Shown here in pieces: positions 35,816 to 44,792 of a stretch of DNA of 64,000 bases. The stretch spans positions 62,001-126,000 of the forward strand of contig JAAUZH010000001.1 in NCBI GenBank assembly GCA_014804675.1. The letters run 5' to 3'. Both the position numbers and the translations under genes were made by a program. The notes beneath the pieces were generated by a model, which was given only the letters and a program-made list of their open reading frames with translations, searched no databases and was not told where the DNA came from. Source of the stretch: Lachnospiraceae bacterium. GTDB taxonomy: Bacteria > Bacillota > Clostridia > Lachnospirales > Lachnospiraceae. The stretch's first letter is position 1; each line of letters starts with the position of its first letter.

Positions 35816-36644
35816 TGACAAGACATGGAACCCGTGGCATGGTTGCCACAAATGCAGTGAGGGGTGTCAAAACTGCTACGCATATTTTTTAGACAAAAGA
35901 TATGGCAGGGACACAAACGAGGTTGTGAAAAATAAATCCAATTTTAACTTTCCTGTAAAGAAAGACAGAGCTGGACAATACAAATTAGAAAGCGGCTCTT
36001 TCGTTCGGGTATGTATGACGAGTGATTTTTTCCTTGAAGAAGCAGATGAATGGCGTAAAGAAGCATGGGATTATATACGTCAAAGACCAGATGTTACCTT
36101 TTCGCTTCTAACCAAAAGGGCACAAAGAATTAGAGAATGTCTGCCCGACGATTGGGCGGATGGGTGGGATAACGTCACCTTTTCCGTTTCTTGTGAAAAT
36201 CAAAAGCGTTTAGACGAAAGAATACCGTATTTATTAGAGCTTCCGTCTAAACATAAATGGGTAAGCCTAAAACCATTTATTGGTGAGATTGATATAGAAG
36301 AATATCTTGCTACTGAGCAGATCGAAAGTGTACTTGCCGGTGGCGAAAATTATCTCGGTTCAAGACCGCTTCACTATGAATGGGTTAAAAAGGTACATGA
36401 TGCCTGTGTAAAATACAATGTACAGCTCATTTTTGGTCAGACGGGCAATATTTTTATAAAGGACGGCAAAGAATACAAAATTCATAATCGTACAGAACAA
36501 ATGGTACAGGCGTTGAGAAGTGGTCTGCATTATCCGCCAAAGGATATTGAAGCAGAAATTGACGCTATCTATGCAAGAAAAGCTACCATGAAAGAGATAA
36601 TGGAAAACAAAAAAAGCAAAACTAAAAATAAATCCTACTGTTAA
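35805..36644 (+). CDS. DUF5131 (phage Gp37/Gp68-like) protein, radical-SAM-type cysteine motif
   Basis: 279 residues from the ATG at 35805, with AGGAGGT 8 bp upstream. The N-terminus has TWNPWHGCHKCSEGCQNCYA, with Cys14, 17, 21 and 24; Cys17-x3-Cys21-x2-Cys24 is the radical-SAM spacing. Further family features: FVRVCMTSDFFLEEAD, FSLLTKRAQRI, VLAGGENYLGSRPLHYEWV. DUF5131 proteins are found in phages and bacteria and their reaction is not known to me. Translational overlap with the MarR gene points to a two-gene regulator-enzyme unit. Confidence 0.88.
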   Translation: MDIDDKTWNPWHGCHKCSEGCQNCYAYFLDKRYGRDTNEVVKNKSNFNFPVKKDRAGQYKLESGSFVRVCMTSDFFLEEADEWRKEAWDYIRQRPDVTFSLLTKRAQRIRECLPDDWADGWDNVTFSVSCENQKRLDERIPYLLELPSKHKWVSLKPFIGEIDIEEYLATEQIESVLAGGENYLGSRPLHYEWVKKVHDACVKYNVQLIFGQTGNIFIKDGKEYKIHNRTEQMVQALRSGLHYPPKDIEAEIDAIYARKATMKEIMENKKSKTKNKSYC

Positions 36645-36672
36645 AATAAAATTTGTACCTAACAGGGTGTAA

Positions 36673-36939
36673 TTGTTATTACTTACACTTAATGAACAGG
36701 AAGAAAAAGTAATTGATAAAATCATGGCGGCGGTATCTGATTACATATCACTTGAAACTGTACAAACCTTTTCTACTCCCGTCATATCTTTTTCGGGACT
36801 TGAAATAAGACAGCACCAACGGCGTGTGCTTCGGATTATGCCATTAAGCTTTCTGGAAGGAACTTTGGTTTTGAAGATGGAAAAAAGACGGTTCCCCTTT
36901 ATGCCGCTTTCTGTATTTAATAAATCTGGGATATTATAA
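36673..36939 (+). pseudogene. Truncated winged-helix regulator fragment
   Basis: 88 codons. The start (LTLNEQEEKVIDKIMAAVSD, then VISFSGLEIRQHQRRV) resembles the linker and first strands of OmpR-type winged-helix regulators from mobile elements. The remainder does not complete the fold. Together with 34697-35059 it brackets the MarR-DUF5131 genes with element debris. No ribosome binding site. Confidence 0.4.
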
Positions 36940-36967
36940 AGAAAGAACGGCTCCTGTTTAAGGAGCC
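36938..36967 (-). terminator. Terminator of the LytTR-DUF3021-ABC operon
   Basis: On the minus strand GGCTCCT-TAAAC-AGGAGCC (36949-36967) is followed by GTTCTTTCTTT. The stem includes the last codons and stop of the permease gene. Confidence 0.7.
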
Positions 36968-37746
36968 AGATCCTTACTGCGATACCGCAGCAGTGCAGCC
37001 ACAAAAGAAACAACCGTAATCATGGCGCCGATTGTCACCAGTGTTCCATTTAGCTTTCCGTCAGTAAAAATATCGGCAGCATTGGAATAATAGAAAGGGG
37101 TCACATATTTCAGGTTTTCAATTGCCGGAAGAATGCGGCACATCATATCGGCAGTAAAGAGCATAATGGATATTCCGAGCCCTGCTCCTAACAGATTTCG
37201 TTTTACAAAGGCGGAAATCAGAAAGCAGACAGTTCCGATTTCAATCTGCATAAGGCTTGTGGCCACATGAAAGAATGCCATTTCCTTTCCGCTTATCTCC
37301 TCTTTCATGTACAAAAATCCAAGAAGATACATTCCCGCACAAACCAGATTGAATATGAGGATGTTGCTTAAAAATGCCAGATATTTTTGAAAAACAATAC
37401 TTTCTCTTTTAATTGGAGAAGTATGTAAAAATTCCGAAGTATGCCCGGCCTCTTCTTTGGATAAAATCCCGGTTCCAAGAATTGCCGCGAACATGGCCCC
37501 CAAAAGGTTGTGCATCATGGCGATTTCTGTGGCATAGTACCCTCTTAAGGTGGCAAGGCTCATTTTGTCCATGCCAAGAGCTGTGGACATGGAGCCCATA
37601 TTGGAAAAGGAATCGGCCATGTCCTTTACGGAGTTTTCCAGACTGGTATACAAAAGAATGCAGCCAAAGCATGTGAAGCCTACGCATAGAGTCCAGAGTA
37701 AAAGGCTCTTTCTGTTCATTTTCATTTCATGTTTATATAATGTCAT
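36958..37746 (-). CDS. ABC-2 type permease
   Basis: 262 residues, six helices, N-terminal YKHEMKMNRKSLLLWTLCVG and a long first extracytoplasmic loop (DSFSNMGSMSTALGMDKMS) typical of ABC-2 permeases. EAGHTSEFLHTSPIKRESIVFQKYLA is the cytosolic coupling segment seen in YhfE/BcrB-like members. Its start overlaps the ATPase gene stop by 4 bp. Last gene of the minus-strand operon, with a terminator overlapping its end. Confidence 0.88.
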   Translation of the reverse strand: MTLYKHEMKMNRKSLLLWTLCVGFTCFGCILLYTSLENSVKDMADSFSNMGSMSTALGMDKMSLATLRGYYATEIAMMHNLLGAMFAAILGTGILSKEEAGHTSEFLHTSPIKRESIVFQKYLAFLSNILIFNLVCAGMYLLGFLYMKEEISGKEMAFFHVATSLMQIEIGTVCFLISAFVKRNLLGAGLGISIMLFTADMMCRILPAIENLKYVTPFYYSNAADIFTDGKLNGTLVTIGAMITVVSFVAALLRYRSKDLAP

Positions 37747-38585
37747 TTCTTATCCTCCTCATAATAGTGCATAAAGATTTCATCCAGCTCAGGCTCTTCG
37801 ATTGCGATATCTTCAATGTGATGTCCCGCAAAGCCTGCAAATAATTCATCTAAATTCCCCTTATATACAAAATTTTCCTCTTTGCCGTCTTTGACTATGC
37901 GGATTCGTTTGGCATTGGTCTTTGTAAGATTTTCCACGGTGTCCGTGCAAATTAGCTGCCCGTCCTTGATGATGGCCGCATGTCTGCAGTATTTTTTGAT
38001 TTCCGATAATACGTGGGAGGATAGAAAGCAGGTTGCCCCCTGTTTGTTATATTCCAAAATGAGCTTGAAAAACTCTGCCTGCATTAACGGGTCTAAACCG
38101 CTGGTAGGTTCGTCAAAAATAAAGAGCTTCGGCTTATGCTGCATGGCACAGACGATACTGACTTTCTTGCGGTTTCCAAGTGAAAGCTCGTCAATCCTTT
38201 TGTTCCGGTCTACTGCAAGGCGCTGACACAGCATAGAAGCCTCCTCTTCACAATCCAAACCCCGCATATCTGCGGCAAATCGGATAATATCCTTTACCTT
38301 CATGGAAGGATAGAACATAGCTTCTGATGGCATGTAGCCCACTTCCTGTAGTATTTCCTTCTGCCGGCTTTTTACATCCATGCCCAGAATTTCAGCGCTT
38401 CCATCCTGAAAAGTAATCAATCCCAACAGGCTTCGAATCGTGGTGGACTTACCTGCTCCGTTCGGACCTAAAAATCCGAAAATATCGCCTTTTTCCACCT
38501 GTAATGACAGATTGCTCACGCCCCTGTGCTTTCCGTATTTTTTTGTGAGATTCTCAATCGTTATTGCAAATTCCTGATTTCCCAT
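37743..38585 (-). CDS. ABC transporter ATP-binding protein
   Basis: 280 residues. Walker A GPNGAGKST near residue 40, signature LSLGNRKKVS near 135, Walker B LFIFDEPTSGLD near 155, SSHVLSE switch. It belongs to the CcmA/BcrA-type exporters. Start 2 bp after the DUF3021 gene stop (minus-strand order). Works with the overlapping permease; regulation probably by the LytTR protein heading the operon. Confidence 0.92.
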   Translation of the reverse strand: MGNQEFAITIENLTKKYGKHRGVSNLSLQVEKGDIFGFLGPNGAGKSTTIRSLLGLITFQDGSAEILGMDVKSRQKEILQEVGYMPSEAMFYPSMKVKDIIRFAADMRGLDCEEEASMLCQRLAVDRNKRIDELSLGNRKKVSIVCAMQHKPKLFIFDEPTSGLDPLMQAEFFKLILEYNKQGATCFLSSHVLSEIKKYCRHAAIIKDGQLICTDTVENLTKTNAKRIRIVKDGKEENFVYKGNLDELFAGFAGHHIEDIAIEEPELDEIFMHYYEEDKK

Positions 38586-38587
38586 TC

Positions 38588-39043
38588 TTATGAAACATCC
38601 TTTCTGCTCTTCAATCTCTTAAAATCCTCTAATTCCCGGTTTAACGCAGCCGTTTCTATGTCCCGTTTTATCTTATAAGCTAGAAATACAGACAAATAAC
38701 CAACTATCATGTAGAAAAAGAACAATAGCGTTGCAAGAATGTTCTGGTCATACCAGTTTAGAAGATAGCTTACGGCTGTATACAATGCCGAACAAAGGAA
38801 AACTGCAAAGCATTCCTGGCTGCCAAGTTGCTCGGCTTCGTCAAAGTTCTTTAACAAATACACTTGAATATATCCGATCATATAAGCCGAAGCAATCATT
38901 TCCACCATTGTAATAATACTTGCCAAAAAACTGCCCTGAAATATTCTGTATAAACAATAAAAAAACAGAACCACAAAAAAATAAATACAGGTCTTAAAGT
39001 CGATTCCGATTTCAAAGGACAGATATTTTTTAAACCATTTCAT
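38588..39043 (-). CDS. DUF3021 family membrane protein
   Basis: 151 residues, four helices, ending in a charged coiled C-terminus (RDIETAALNRELEDFKRLKSRK). DUF3021 proteins nearly always neighbour a LytTR-only regulator and act as membrane partner or anti-activator. Here the LytTR gene overlaps its start by 4 bp, so the pair is translationally coupled. Confidence 0.85.
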   Translation of the reverse strand: MKWFKKYLSFEIGIDFKTCIYFFVVLFFYCLYRIFQGSFLASIITMVEMIASAYMIGYIQVYLLKNFDEAEQLGSQECFAVFLCSALYTAVSYLLNWYDQNILATLLFFFYMIVGYLSVFLAYKIKRDIETAALNRELEDFKRLKSRKDVS

Positions 39044-39483
39044 TCTGCGTCCCTCCTTAATATGCTCCTGAATTCTTTGGCATAATGTCTGGAAATCACT
39101 ACGTGCTCATCATTGTCCATAGTAACATCGATTCGGTTTCCGGATATGCTTTTCAGTTTTTTTATCCGGTAAATATTGATTACCATAGATTTACTGCAAC
39201 GGAAAAACCCTTCCTCTCCATAAAGGCTTTCGAACAGTGCAAGAGTAAGATTTAAATGGTATAAGTCCTTTTCTGTATATAGATAGGTAACACCCTCCAC
39301 ACTTTCCAGATAAAGTATCTTTGGAATGCTGATTACAAACTGCTGTCCATCTTTACTGCCAAGCAATTGTCCGCTTTGTCCCTCAATATATTTTACAATG
39401 CCGTTAATGCGCTCTGTTATTTGGGCATATTTGATTATGATTTCTTCCTGTTCTTTGTTTACCTGCTGTAGCGTAATTTTCAT
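39040..39483 (-). CDS. LytTR DNA-binding regulator without receiver domain
   Basis: 147 residues. An N-terminal ~45-residue segment, then a LytTR domain (about 50-145) with PKILYLESVEGVTYLYTEKDLYHL, FFRCSKSMVINIYRIKKLKSISG and HVVISRHYAKEFRSIL. No phospho-acceptor domain is present, so its activity is probably set by the DUF3021 membrane protein. It likely controls its own operon and thereby the ABC exporter. It is preceded by a 230-bp non-coding stretch. Confidence 0.9.
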   Translation of the reverse strand: MKITLQQVNKEQEEIIIKYAQITERINGIVKYIEGQSGQLLGSKDGQQFVISIPKILYLESVEGVTYLYTEKDLYHLNLTLALFESLYGEEGFFRCSKSMVINIYRIKKLKSISGNRIDVTMDNDEHVVISRHYAKEFRSILRRDAE

Positions 39484-39618
39484 ATTCTGCCTTTCTTTTT
39501 TTTATTCCTAAAATGTTTTCCTAATACCTTTCTATCATTTTTAGTGTGTAAAAACAAGCGGATTTCTATAAGTTGCACTTTTGGGGGGATAAGAAGAGGG
39601 GGAAAATCGAAATCTAAT

Positions 39619-39669
39619 AAAAAGCTTTTACAAAATAGCTGGATAGTGGCTAGATTGTAAAAGCTTTTT
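39619..39669 (-). terminator. Long hairpin terminator (works on either strand)
   Basis: A perfect 15-bp inverted repeat (39619-39633 with 39655-39669; AAAAAGCTTTTACAA and complement) encloses a smaller TAGC/GCTA stem. A-run and T-run flanks suit termination on both strands. It lies 45 bp past the end of the minus-strand gene at 39714 and ahead of the LytTR operon. Confidence 0.75.
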
Positions 39670-39713
39670 ATATATAGAAAACAACTATTTATCAAAACTG
39701 AATTGTTTTACCT

Positions 39714-40952
39714 TTATTTATAATTTATATTTGAGGAATTAATACTTGAACCTGTTGTTTGCATTTTTATGCTTATATAATCTATGATTGTTATAACAAC
39801 ACTAATAGCTATTATCCCTACAATCATCTTATTTCTTAGACCATACGTTGCATATGAAATAATGGAATTATAGGAAGCAATCAGCATGAAAGCAACGGAT
39901 AGTATTTCTATCAAAAAGAAGAATATACCATTCTTTATAATCTTTACTTTCAGTCTTTTCCCGTCCAAATGCATGCAGCCAGCTTCTTTTCCCGATTCCT
40001 TCAAAAATATCAATACTCCTGCTAACCATACAAGGAAGGCACAAAATAATAGTAGAAAGGCAATTTGTTCCGTTAGTCCAAACTGATACATTAAAAAATC
40101 AGAATCAAATCCTAAGTAATATTTGCATTGATAATTCGTTTCGGTTGCTATCTGTTCCAGCAGCCGGAGTTCGTGATACATTTCTTCCTCAGAAGTATAA
40201 TGAATATATCCTGTACATTTTTCGGAATACAAAATTTTCTCAAATAATAGATTATCTTCTGTATCCTGCAGGGAATCAATATTTATGGCGGGAGAAATTA
40301 TATAGCCGTTTAGCGCATATTCTTCTCCTTTTATCAGGCAGGTGGTATCCGGTTGCAAAAAACCTATAATTTTACATTTCACTATTTTGCTTCCAAGATA
40401 ATATGCTTCAAATTCATCATTCAATTCCATAATTTGTTTATAATGACTTCCAAGAAGAACGGGTATGCTTCTTTCTCCATCATATATGAAATCTTCTTCT
40501 GTAAAGAAATTCCCCTCATCTAAATAAGAACTGAGATTTAAATCAATGAGAATATCATATGATAATTGGAATGATTTTAGTGGAGTGACTTGGCCTGTTT
40601 CCGTAGACTGATTCCGCAGCTCTTCACCACCATCTATTGCCTCACCATCACCTGAAAACCTGCCTATATATTCAAAATTCTGGTTCATGCATTCATAATA
40701 ATCGATAGATTCATTTTCTACAAATCTTTTATATGTATTTTTTAAAATATCCAAAGAATTTTCCTGTTCAAAAAAGTCATATATATTTGTGTGTTCTGAA
40801 TCATAATCATCATGAACTTGAATATATCCCTCTTTTATATCAACAAGCTCTTTGTATTCCTTTTGAAGCTGTATTGTTTTTAGCAGCCAGATAGTAGTTG
40901 TCAATGCTATGCTGCCAATGAATAAAATAATGCATTGCTTAAACTTTTTCAT
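39714..40952 (-). CDS. Membrane protein with large extracytoplasmic domain, FtsX/MacB-like layout
   Basis: 412 residues. One N-terminal helix (about 8-26), ~250 residues outside the membrane, then three helices near 290-310, 335-360 and 375-395. This is the topology of FtsX/MacB-type and bacteriocin-associated membrane proteins, but no ATPase is adjacent and no sequence motif is firm. The extracellular part is rich in Asp/Glu/Tyr. It overlaps the upstream VanZ-like gene by 14 bp, so the two are probably co-translated and may act together. Confidence 0.6.
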   Translation of the reverse strand: MKKFKQCIILFIGSIALTTTIWLLKTIQLQKEYKELVDIKEGYIQVHDDYDSEHTNIYDFFEQENSLDILKNTYKRFVENESIDYYECMNQNFEYIGRFSGDGEAIDGGEELRNQSTETGQVTPLKSFQLSYDILIDLNLSSYLDEGNFFTEEDFIYDGERSIPVLLGSHYKQIMELNDEFEAYYLGSKIVKCKIIGFLQPDTTCLIKGEEYALNGYIISPAINIDSLQDTEDNLLFEKILYSEKCTGYIHYTSEEEMYHELRLLEQIATETNYQCKYYLGFDSDFLMYQFGLTEQIAFLLLFCAFLVWLAGVLIFLKESGKEAGCMHLDGKRLKVKIIKNGIFFFLIEILSVAFMLIASYNSIISYATYGLRNKMIVGIIAISVVITIIDYISIKMQTTGSSINSSNINYK

Positions 40953-41463
40953 TTTTTCTATTTTTCAGATACCTATCGTAACATTTCCAGATAGCAAATC
41001 CTACTGTTCCTCCCATAGTATTCATGATAATATCATCAAATTCTGTCAACCTTCCGGCAAAGGCCTGTAAAAACTCAATAACTATTGTAAGCACCAGGCT
41101 AACCAAAAACACCATGTAAGCTTTTTGGCATTTCGGAAATAGAAGTGACAGTAGAAAGCCAAATGGAATAAATAATCCCATATTTAGAAATAGCATTAGC
41201 CAAGATGAATTTGCAAAGGGTAATTGTAAATTTTCAAACGCATGCTTAAAATATGAAAAGTTGAACGTCATTCCTAAGATCCCTGTAATGTTTAATATTG
41301 CAATGCAGTATGTGTAAAAAAGAGTCTTTAATAGAAATACTTGTTTGTTTATTTTTGTTCTTTTTATTAATAGTATAAGGATATTTATTGCTAATCCAAA
41401 TGGAATTGCTCTTAATACATACCAAAATCCCATGTTTAGATATTGCATTACTTTGTTATACAT
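40939..41463 (-). CDS. VanZ-like membrane protein
   Basis: 174 residues, five helices. VanZ features: LNMGLFIPFGFLLSLLFPK and IEFLQAFAGRLTEFDDIIMNTMGG. The start at 41463 has AAGGAGAT upstream. It forms a two-gene operon with the membrane protein that it overlaps. Function within the family is not established beyond weak glycopeptide resistance by the namesake. Confidence 0.85.
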   Translation of the reverse strand: MYNKVMQYLNMGFWYVLRAIPFGLAINILILLIKRTKINKQVFLLKTLFYTYCIAILNITGILGMTFNFSYFKHAFENLQLPFANSSWLMLFLNMGLFIPFGFLLSLLFPKCQKAYMVFLVSLVLTIVIEFLQAFAGRLTEFDDIIMNTMGGTVGFAIWKCYDRYLKNRKNEKV

Positions 41464-41599
41464 ATAATCTCCTTACAAATGCATTTATTCATGCTGATTA
41501 TATCAAATGAATAGTATGGTGGCAAGCGCGAATATTAATTTCCCTGCTTTGTAATTTTCTTGCTAAGCTTCGCAACCAAATTGCAAAAAAATATTTTCC

Positions 41600-41628
41600 T
41601 AGACAAGTTTCTCTTTTTTTTATATGAT
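41600..41628 (+). promoter_or_regulatory. Promoter upstream of the diguanylate cyclase gene
   Basis: TAGACA (41600-41605), 17 bp, TATGAT (41623-41628). It leaves a ~145-base leader before the ATG at 41778, in which I see no riboswitch-like structure. The rest of the 314-bp divergent gap is AT-rich and otherwise featureless. Confidence 0.45.
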
Positions 41629-41777
41629 AATCACATAAGAAGAAATAATTTTATGAAAGCAGTAGCAACGTAAAAAATCAAAGTTAAAATAAAGACGAAA
41701 TAAACATAAACAGGCAATTTCTCATAGGATGCCCGGTTTGTGGCAAATTTAAGAGGAAAGGAACTGGATTAGGAAAA

Positions 41778-43523
41778 ATGGAAAAATTTAATAGAAAATA
41801 TCATGTTATATATGCTTTCATGCTGGCAGTGTTCATATGCATGATAGCATGGATGTGTATTCAGTATAAGGGTCCATCCTTTAAAGAAGAGTCTTTTACG
41901 GAAGCTTCTGATTTTCTTAAGGGTTGGAGGACAGAAGATGAAAGAGAGGTGGATATTGCCCATTTAAATAAGCTTGCAGGGGTAGAAACGAATAAGGAAT
42001 TTAGTATATACAATACTTTGCCGGATGAATTGGAAGAGGGAGCGTCTCTTTATTATAGAAGTAAAAATATATTTTATAAAGTATACATAGATGGAAAGTT
42101 GGTTTATGAGCCATACGAACCTCAAAATATTTTTTATACAAAATCATTTGGAACCCGTTGGAACTGTATTCCTATTTCAAGCCAGGCTGCAGGAAAGCCT
42201 ATAGAGATTCGGATTACGCTGGCATATAGTGATGCCAGGGCAGGTATGGATAATTTATATATTGGTCTGCCTGGGGGAATTATGTTTGACATCCTAGGAG
42301 GTAAGGTCACAGCATTTGTTAGCTGTGTCTTACTGTTATTTATAGGAATGCTTTTGATCGTTGCGGATATTCCCATCAATATGTCTAATCAAAAGAACCA
42401 TGAATTGATGTACCTTGGAATGTTTGCAGTCAGCATTGCAATCTGGTGTATCACAGAGACGAATCTGCTTCAGTTTTTTGTTGGTGACAGCCGTATGCTA
42501 CAGGTAATATCCTGTTATTCGCTCATACTGATTCCCATTCCCATGATTTTGTACTTGAACTCTGCCTATGGGTTTCGTAAAAGATTTGTAGTAAAGGCAT
42601 TTGTCGCATTATCATTTTTGGAATTTATCTTATGTATGGCATTGCACTTATTGAATATTGCCGATTTGCATGAGACACTGCCCTTGTCCCATATTATGCT
42701 GGCATTATCAGCCAGCATCATGCTCTATATGATTATCCGCAATTCCTTTGTAAAGGGAAAGAATCAGACCAGAAATATTTATAGAGTGTTGCGGGGAATC
42801 GGACTCTGTGGCATTTCAGTAGCCACTGTTATAGACATAATCCGGTTTTACAGGGGAAACAGCAACGATTCTGCTATGTTCGTCCGCATCGGTCTTTTGA
42901 TTTTTATCATATGCTATGGAAGCTCCAGTCTGGAGAAGACGATCAATGCCGTAAAGCTTGGGGTCCAGGCGGAATTTGTAAGCCAGCTGGCATATCGGGA
43001 TGGATTGACCGGAATCGGGAATAGAACGGCATTTCAGGAGCATTTAGTGGATCTGGAAAAAAGAAAGGATGAAATCCCCGCAGTGGCAATTATAATGTTT
43101 GATGTCAATGACCTGAAATTTGTCAATGACAATCTGGGACATCATCTCGGTGACAGCATGCTCGTTCAAAGCGCCAATACGATTAAGACCGCTTTTGAAA
43201 GCCAGGAGGGCGAATGCTTCCGCATCGGCGGAGATGAATTTGCTGTCCTGATAAGTGGAAGCAATGTACAGATGCGCTGTGAACAGGGACTTATGAATTT
43301 TAAAGAGAAAATGGTGGAACATAACCGGAAGCCTGATAAATTGTTCCGTATCAGCATTGCCTATGGTTATGCTCTTTCTAATAAGGAAAATGCCGGCAAG
43401 AAACTGATGGACATTTATCAGCAGGCAGATATGCGTATGTACGAAAATAAAAAGATTATGAAAGCAAGCCAAAGTAAGCCGGAAGAGTATTATGGAGAAA
43501 CATTGCTGGAAAAGAGGGCTTAG
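41778..43523 (+). CDS. Diguanylate cyclase with 7TM-DISM-like sensor
   Basis: 581 residues. N-terminal helix (12-30), ~145-residue extracytoplasmic beta-rich domain, about seven helices (175-390), and a GGDEF domain (400-560) with the intact active site FRIGGDEFAVL near residue 483 and YRDGLTGIGNRTAF at its start. It should make c-di-GMP from two GTP in response to an external signal. At the position of the inhibitory RxxD site the residues are SQEG, so product inhibition is probably absent. It is followed by a GNAT gene 24 bp downstream. Confidence 0.92.
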   Translation: MEKFNRKYHVIYAFMLAVFICMIAWMCIQYKGPSFKEESFTEASDFLKGWRTEDEREVDIAHLNKLAGVETNKEFSIYNTLPDELEEGASLYYRSKNIFYKVYIDGKLVYEPYEPQNIFYTKSFGTRWNCIPISSQAAGKPIEIRITLAYSDARAGMDNLYIGLPGGIMFDILGGKVTAFVSCVLLLFIGMLLIVADIPINMSNQKNHELMYLGMFAVSIAIWCITETNLLQFFVGDSRMLQVISCYSLILIPIPMILYLNSAYGFRKRFVVKAFVALSFLEFILCMALHLLNIADLHETLPLSHIMLALSASIMLYMIIRNSFVKGKNQTRNIYRVLRGIGLCGISVATVIDIIRFYRGNSNDSAMFVRIGLLIFIICYGSSSLEKTINAVKLGVQAEFVSQLAYRDGLTGIGNRTAFQEHLVDLEKRKDEIPAVAIIMFDVNDLKFVNDNLGHHLGDSMLVQSANTIKTAFESQEGECFRIGGDEFAVLISGSNVQMRCEQGLMNFKEKMVEHNRKPDKLFRISIAYGYALSNKENAGKKLMDIYQQADMRMYENKKIMKASQSKPEEYYGETLLEKRA

Positions 43524-43547
43524 GCATATTGAGTGAAAGGATAACTT

Positions 43548-44042
43548 ATGAAAAATAAAACTTTCTTACTGGCATCCCTTAAAGATAAACAGGAAATCCT
43601 GTCCCTGTATCATTCCATGATTGGAACAAAAGGCTGCACATGGACGATGGATTATCCAAATGAAGAAATTCTGGAAAATGATCTGAAAAGACAGGCAATT
43701 TTTGTCATGAAAAATGAAAAGGATGAGATTATTGGAACCATTTCCATAGATGACGACAAAGAAGTGGACGGGTTGACGTGTTGGTCTGACAGTTTGAAGC
43801 CGGCAGCGGAGGTTGCCAGACTGGCAATCAAAAGCACTTATCAGAATCAGGGACTTGCAAGGCTGATGCTTCAAAGGACTATGGAAGAATTGAAAAAAAG
43901 AAATTACAAAAGCATTCATTTTCTTGTAAGCAAAACCAATGAAAAAGCCCTTCGCTCTTATGCAAGACTGAACTTTGAGAAAAAAGGGGAATCTAATTTA
44001 TATGGAGAGGACTGGTGGTGTTATGAAAAGGAATTAGTGTAA
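43548..44042 (+). CDS. GNAT family N-acetyltransferase
   Basis: 164 residues. Acetyl-CoA binding motif A is visible as VARLAIKSTYQNQGLARLML near residues 88-107, preceded by the beta-strand region (GTISIDDDKEVDG). The substrate is unknown. It follows the cyclase gene by 24 bp, with GAAAGGAT as ribosome binding site, and may share its transcript. Confidence 0.87.
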   Translation: MKNKTFLLASLKDKQEILSLYHSMIGTKGCTWTMDYPNEEILENDLKRQAIFVMKNEKDEIIGTISIDDDKEVDGLTCWSDSLKPAAEVARLAIKSTYQNQGLARLMLQRTMEELKKRNYKSIHFLVSKTNEKALRSYARLNFEKKGESNLYGEDWWCYEKELV

Positions 44043-44059
44043 GCTGACTTTCCTGAATC

Positions 44060-44077
44060 TTCATTTCAAATTCATAT
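44060..44077 (+). promoter_or_regulatory. Direct-repeat box upstream of the two-component operon
   Basis: TTCAT-TTCAAA-TTCATAT: two TTCAT half-sites 11 bp apart, the spacing used by OmpR-family regulators. A TATACT (44086-44091) lies 8 bp downstream with no good -35, as expected for an activated promoter. The same box is at 46417-46434. Confidence 0.55.
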
Positions 44078-44127
44078 GGCTGTGCTATACTGAAAAAACA
44101 TAGGAAGACATGTGGACAGGAGAAAAT

Positions 44128-44790
44128 ATGGAAATTTTATTTTTGGAGGATGAGCCTACCATACAGGAGGTTCTTGCGGAATATATGAAAATGCAGGGGT
44201 ATCAGGTGACTGCCGTAAGCGATGGGGAACAAGCCATTAAGCTTCTTGCAGAAAGGACATTTGATATGGCGGTTTTAGATATTATGGTTCCGAAAAAGAA
44301 CGGGCTGGAAGTTCTTTCCTATATCAAAGAGAACCGGCTGGAAATGGCTACCATTATGCTGACTGCACTGGAGGATGAAAAGACCCAGGTGCAGGCATTT
44401 AATCTTTATGCGGATGATTACGTGATTAAGCCGGTTTCTCCTATCATTCTTCTAAAGCGGATGGAGACAATCCTAAGACGGGTAAAGGGGCAGGAGGGTA
44501 AGAAAGAAAAGGAAAAAGGGCTGCATATTCAGGAGGATTCCTATCAGGCATTTTATGACGGAGAGCTGCTTCCACTTACCTTAAGCGAATTTTTATTGCT
44601 GCAGACTTTGGAAAAAGAGCCCAATCGGGCATTTACAAGAGAGCAGCTCATACTGAGAATCTTTAACGAGGATTACATCGGAAATGACCGGATTATCGAT
44701 GCCCATGTGAAGAACCTGAGGAAAAAGCTTCCGAAAAATTATATAAAAACCATTATTGGTATCGGGTATCAATTCAACAGGGAGGGATAA
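44128..44790 (+). CDS. OmpR-family response regulator
   Basis: 220 residues from the ATG at 44128 (ACAGGAGA upstream). Receiver domain (1-115) with acidic pair EDEP near residue 7, phospho-acceptor Asp near 51 in VLDIMVP, Thr in MLTAL and Lys in DYVIKPVSP. Winged-helix DNA-binding domain (125-220) with LTLSEFLLLQTLE and IDAHVKNLRKKL. The histidine kinase follows after 2 bp. A shared box before this operon and before the ABC genes suggests it controls both. Confidence 0.94.
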   Translation: MEILFLEDEPTIQEVLAEYMKMQGYQVTAVSDGEQAIKLLAERTFDMAVLDIMVPKKNGLEVLSYIKENRLEMATIMLTALEDEKTQVQAFNLYADDYVIKPVSPIILLKRMETILRRVKGQEGKKEKEKGLHIQEDSYQAFYDGELLPLTLSEFLLLQTLEKEPNRAFTREQLILRIFNEDYIGNDRIIDAHVKNLRKKLPKNYIKTIIGIGYQFNREG

Positions 44791-44792
44791 CT

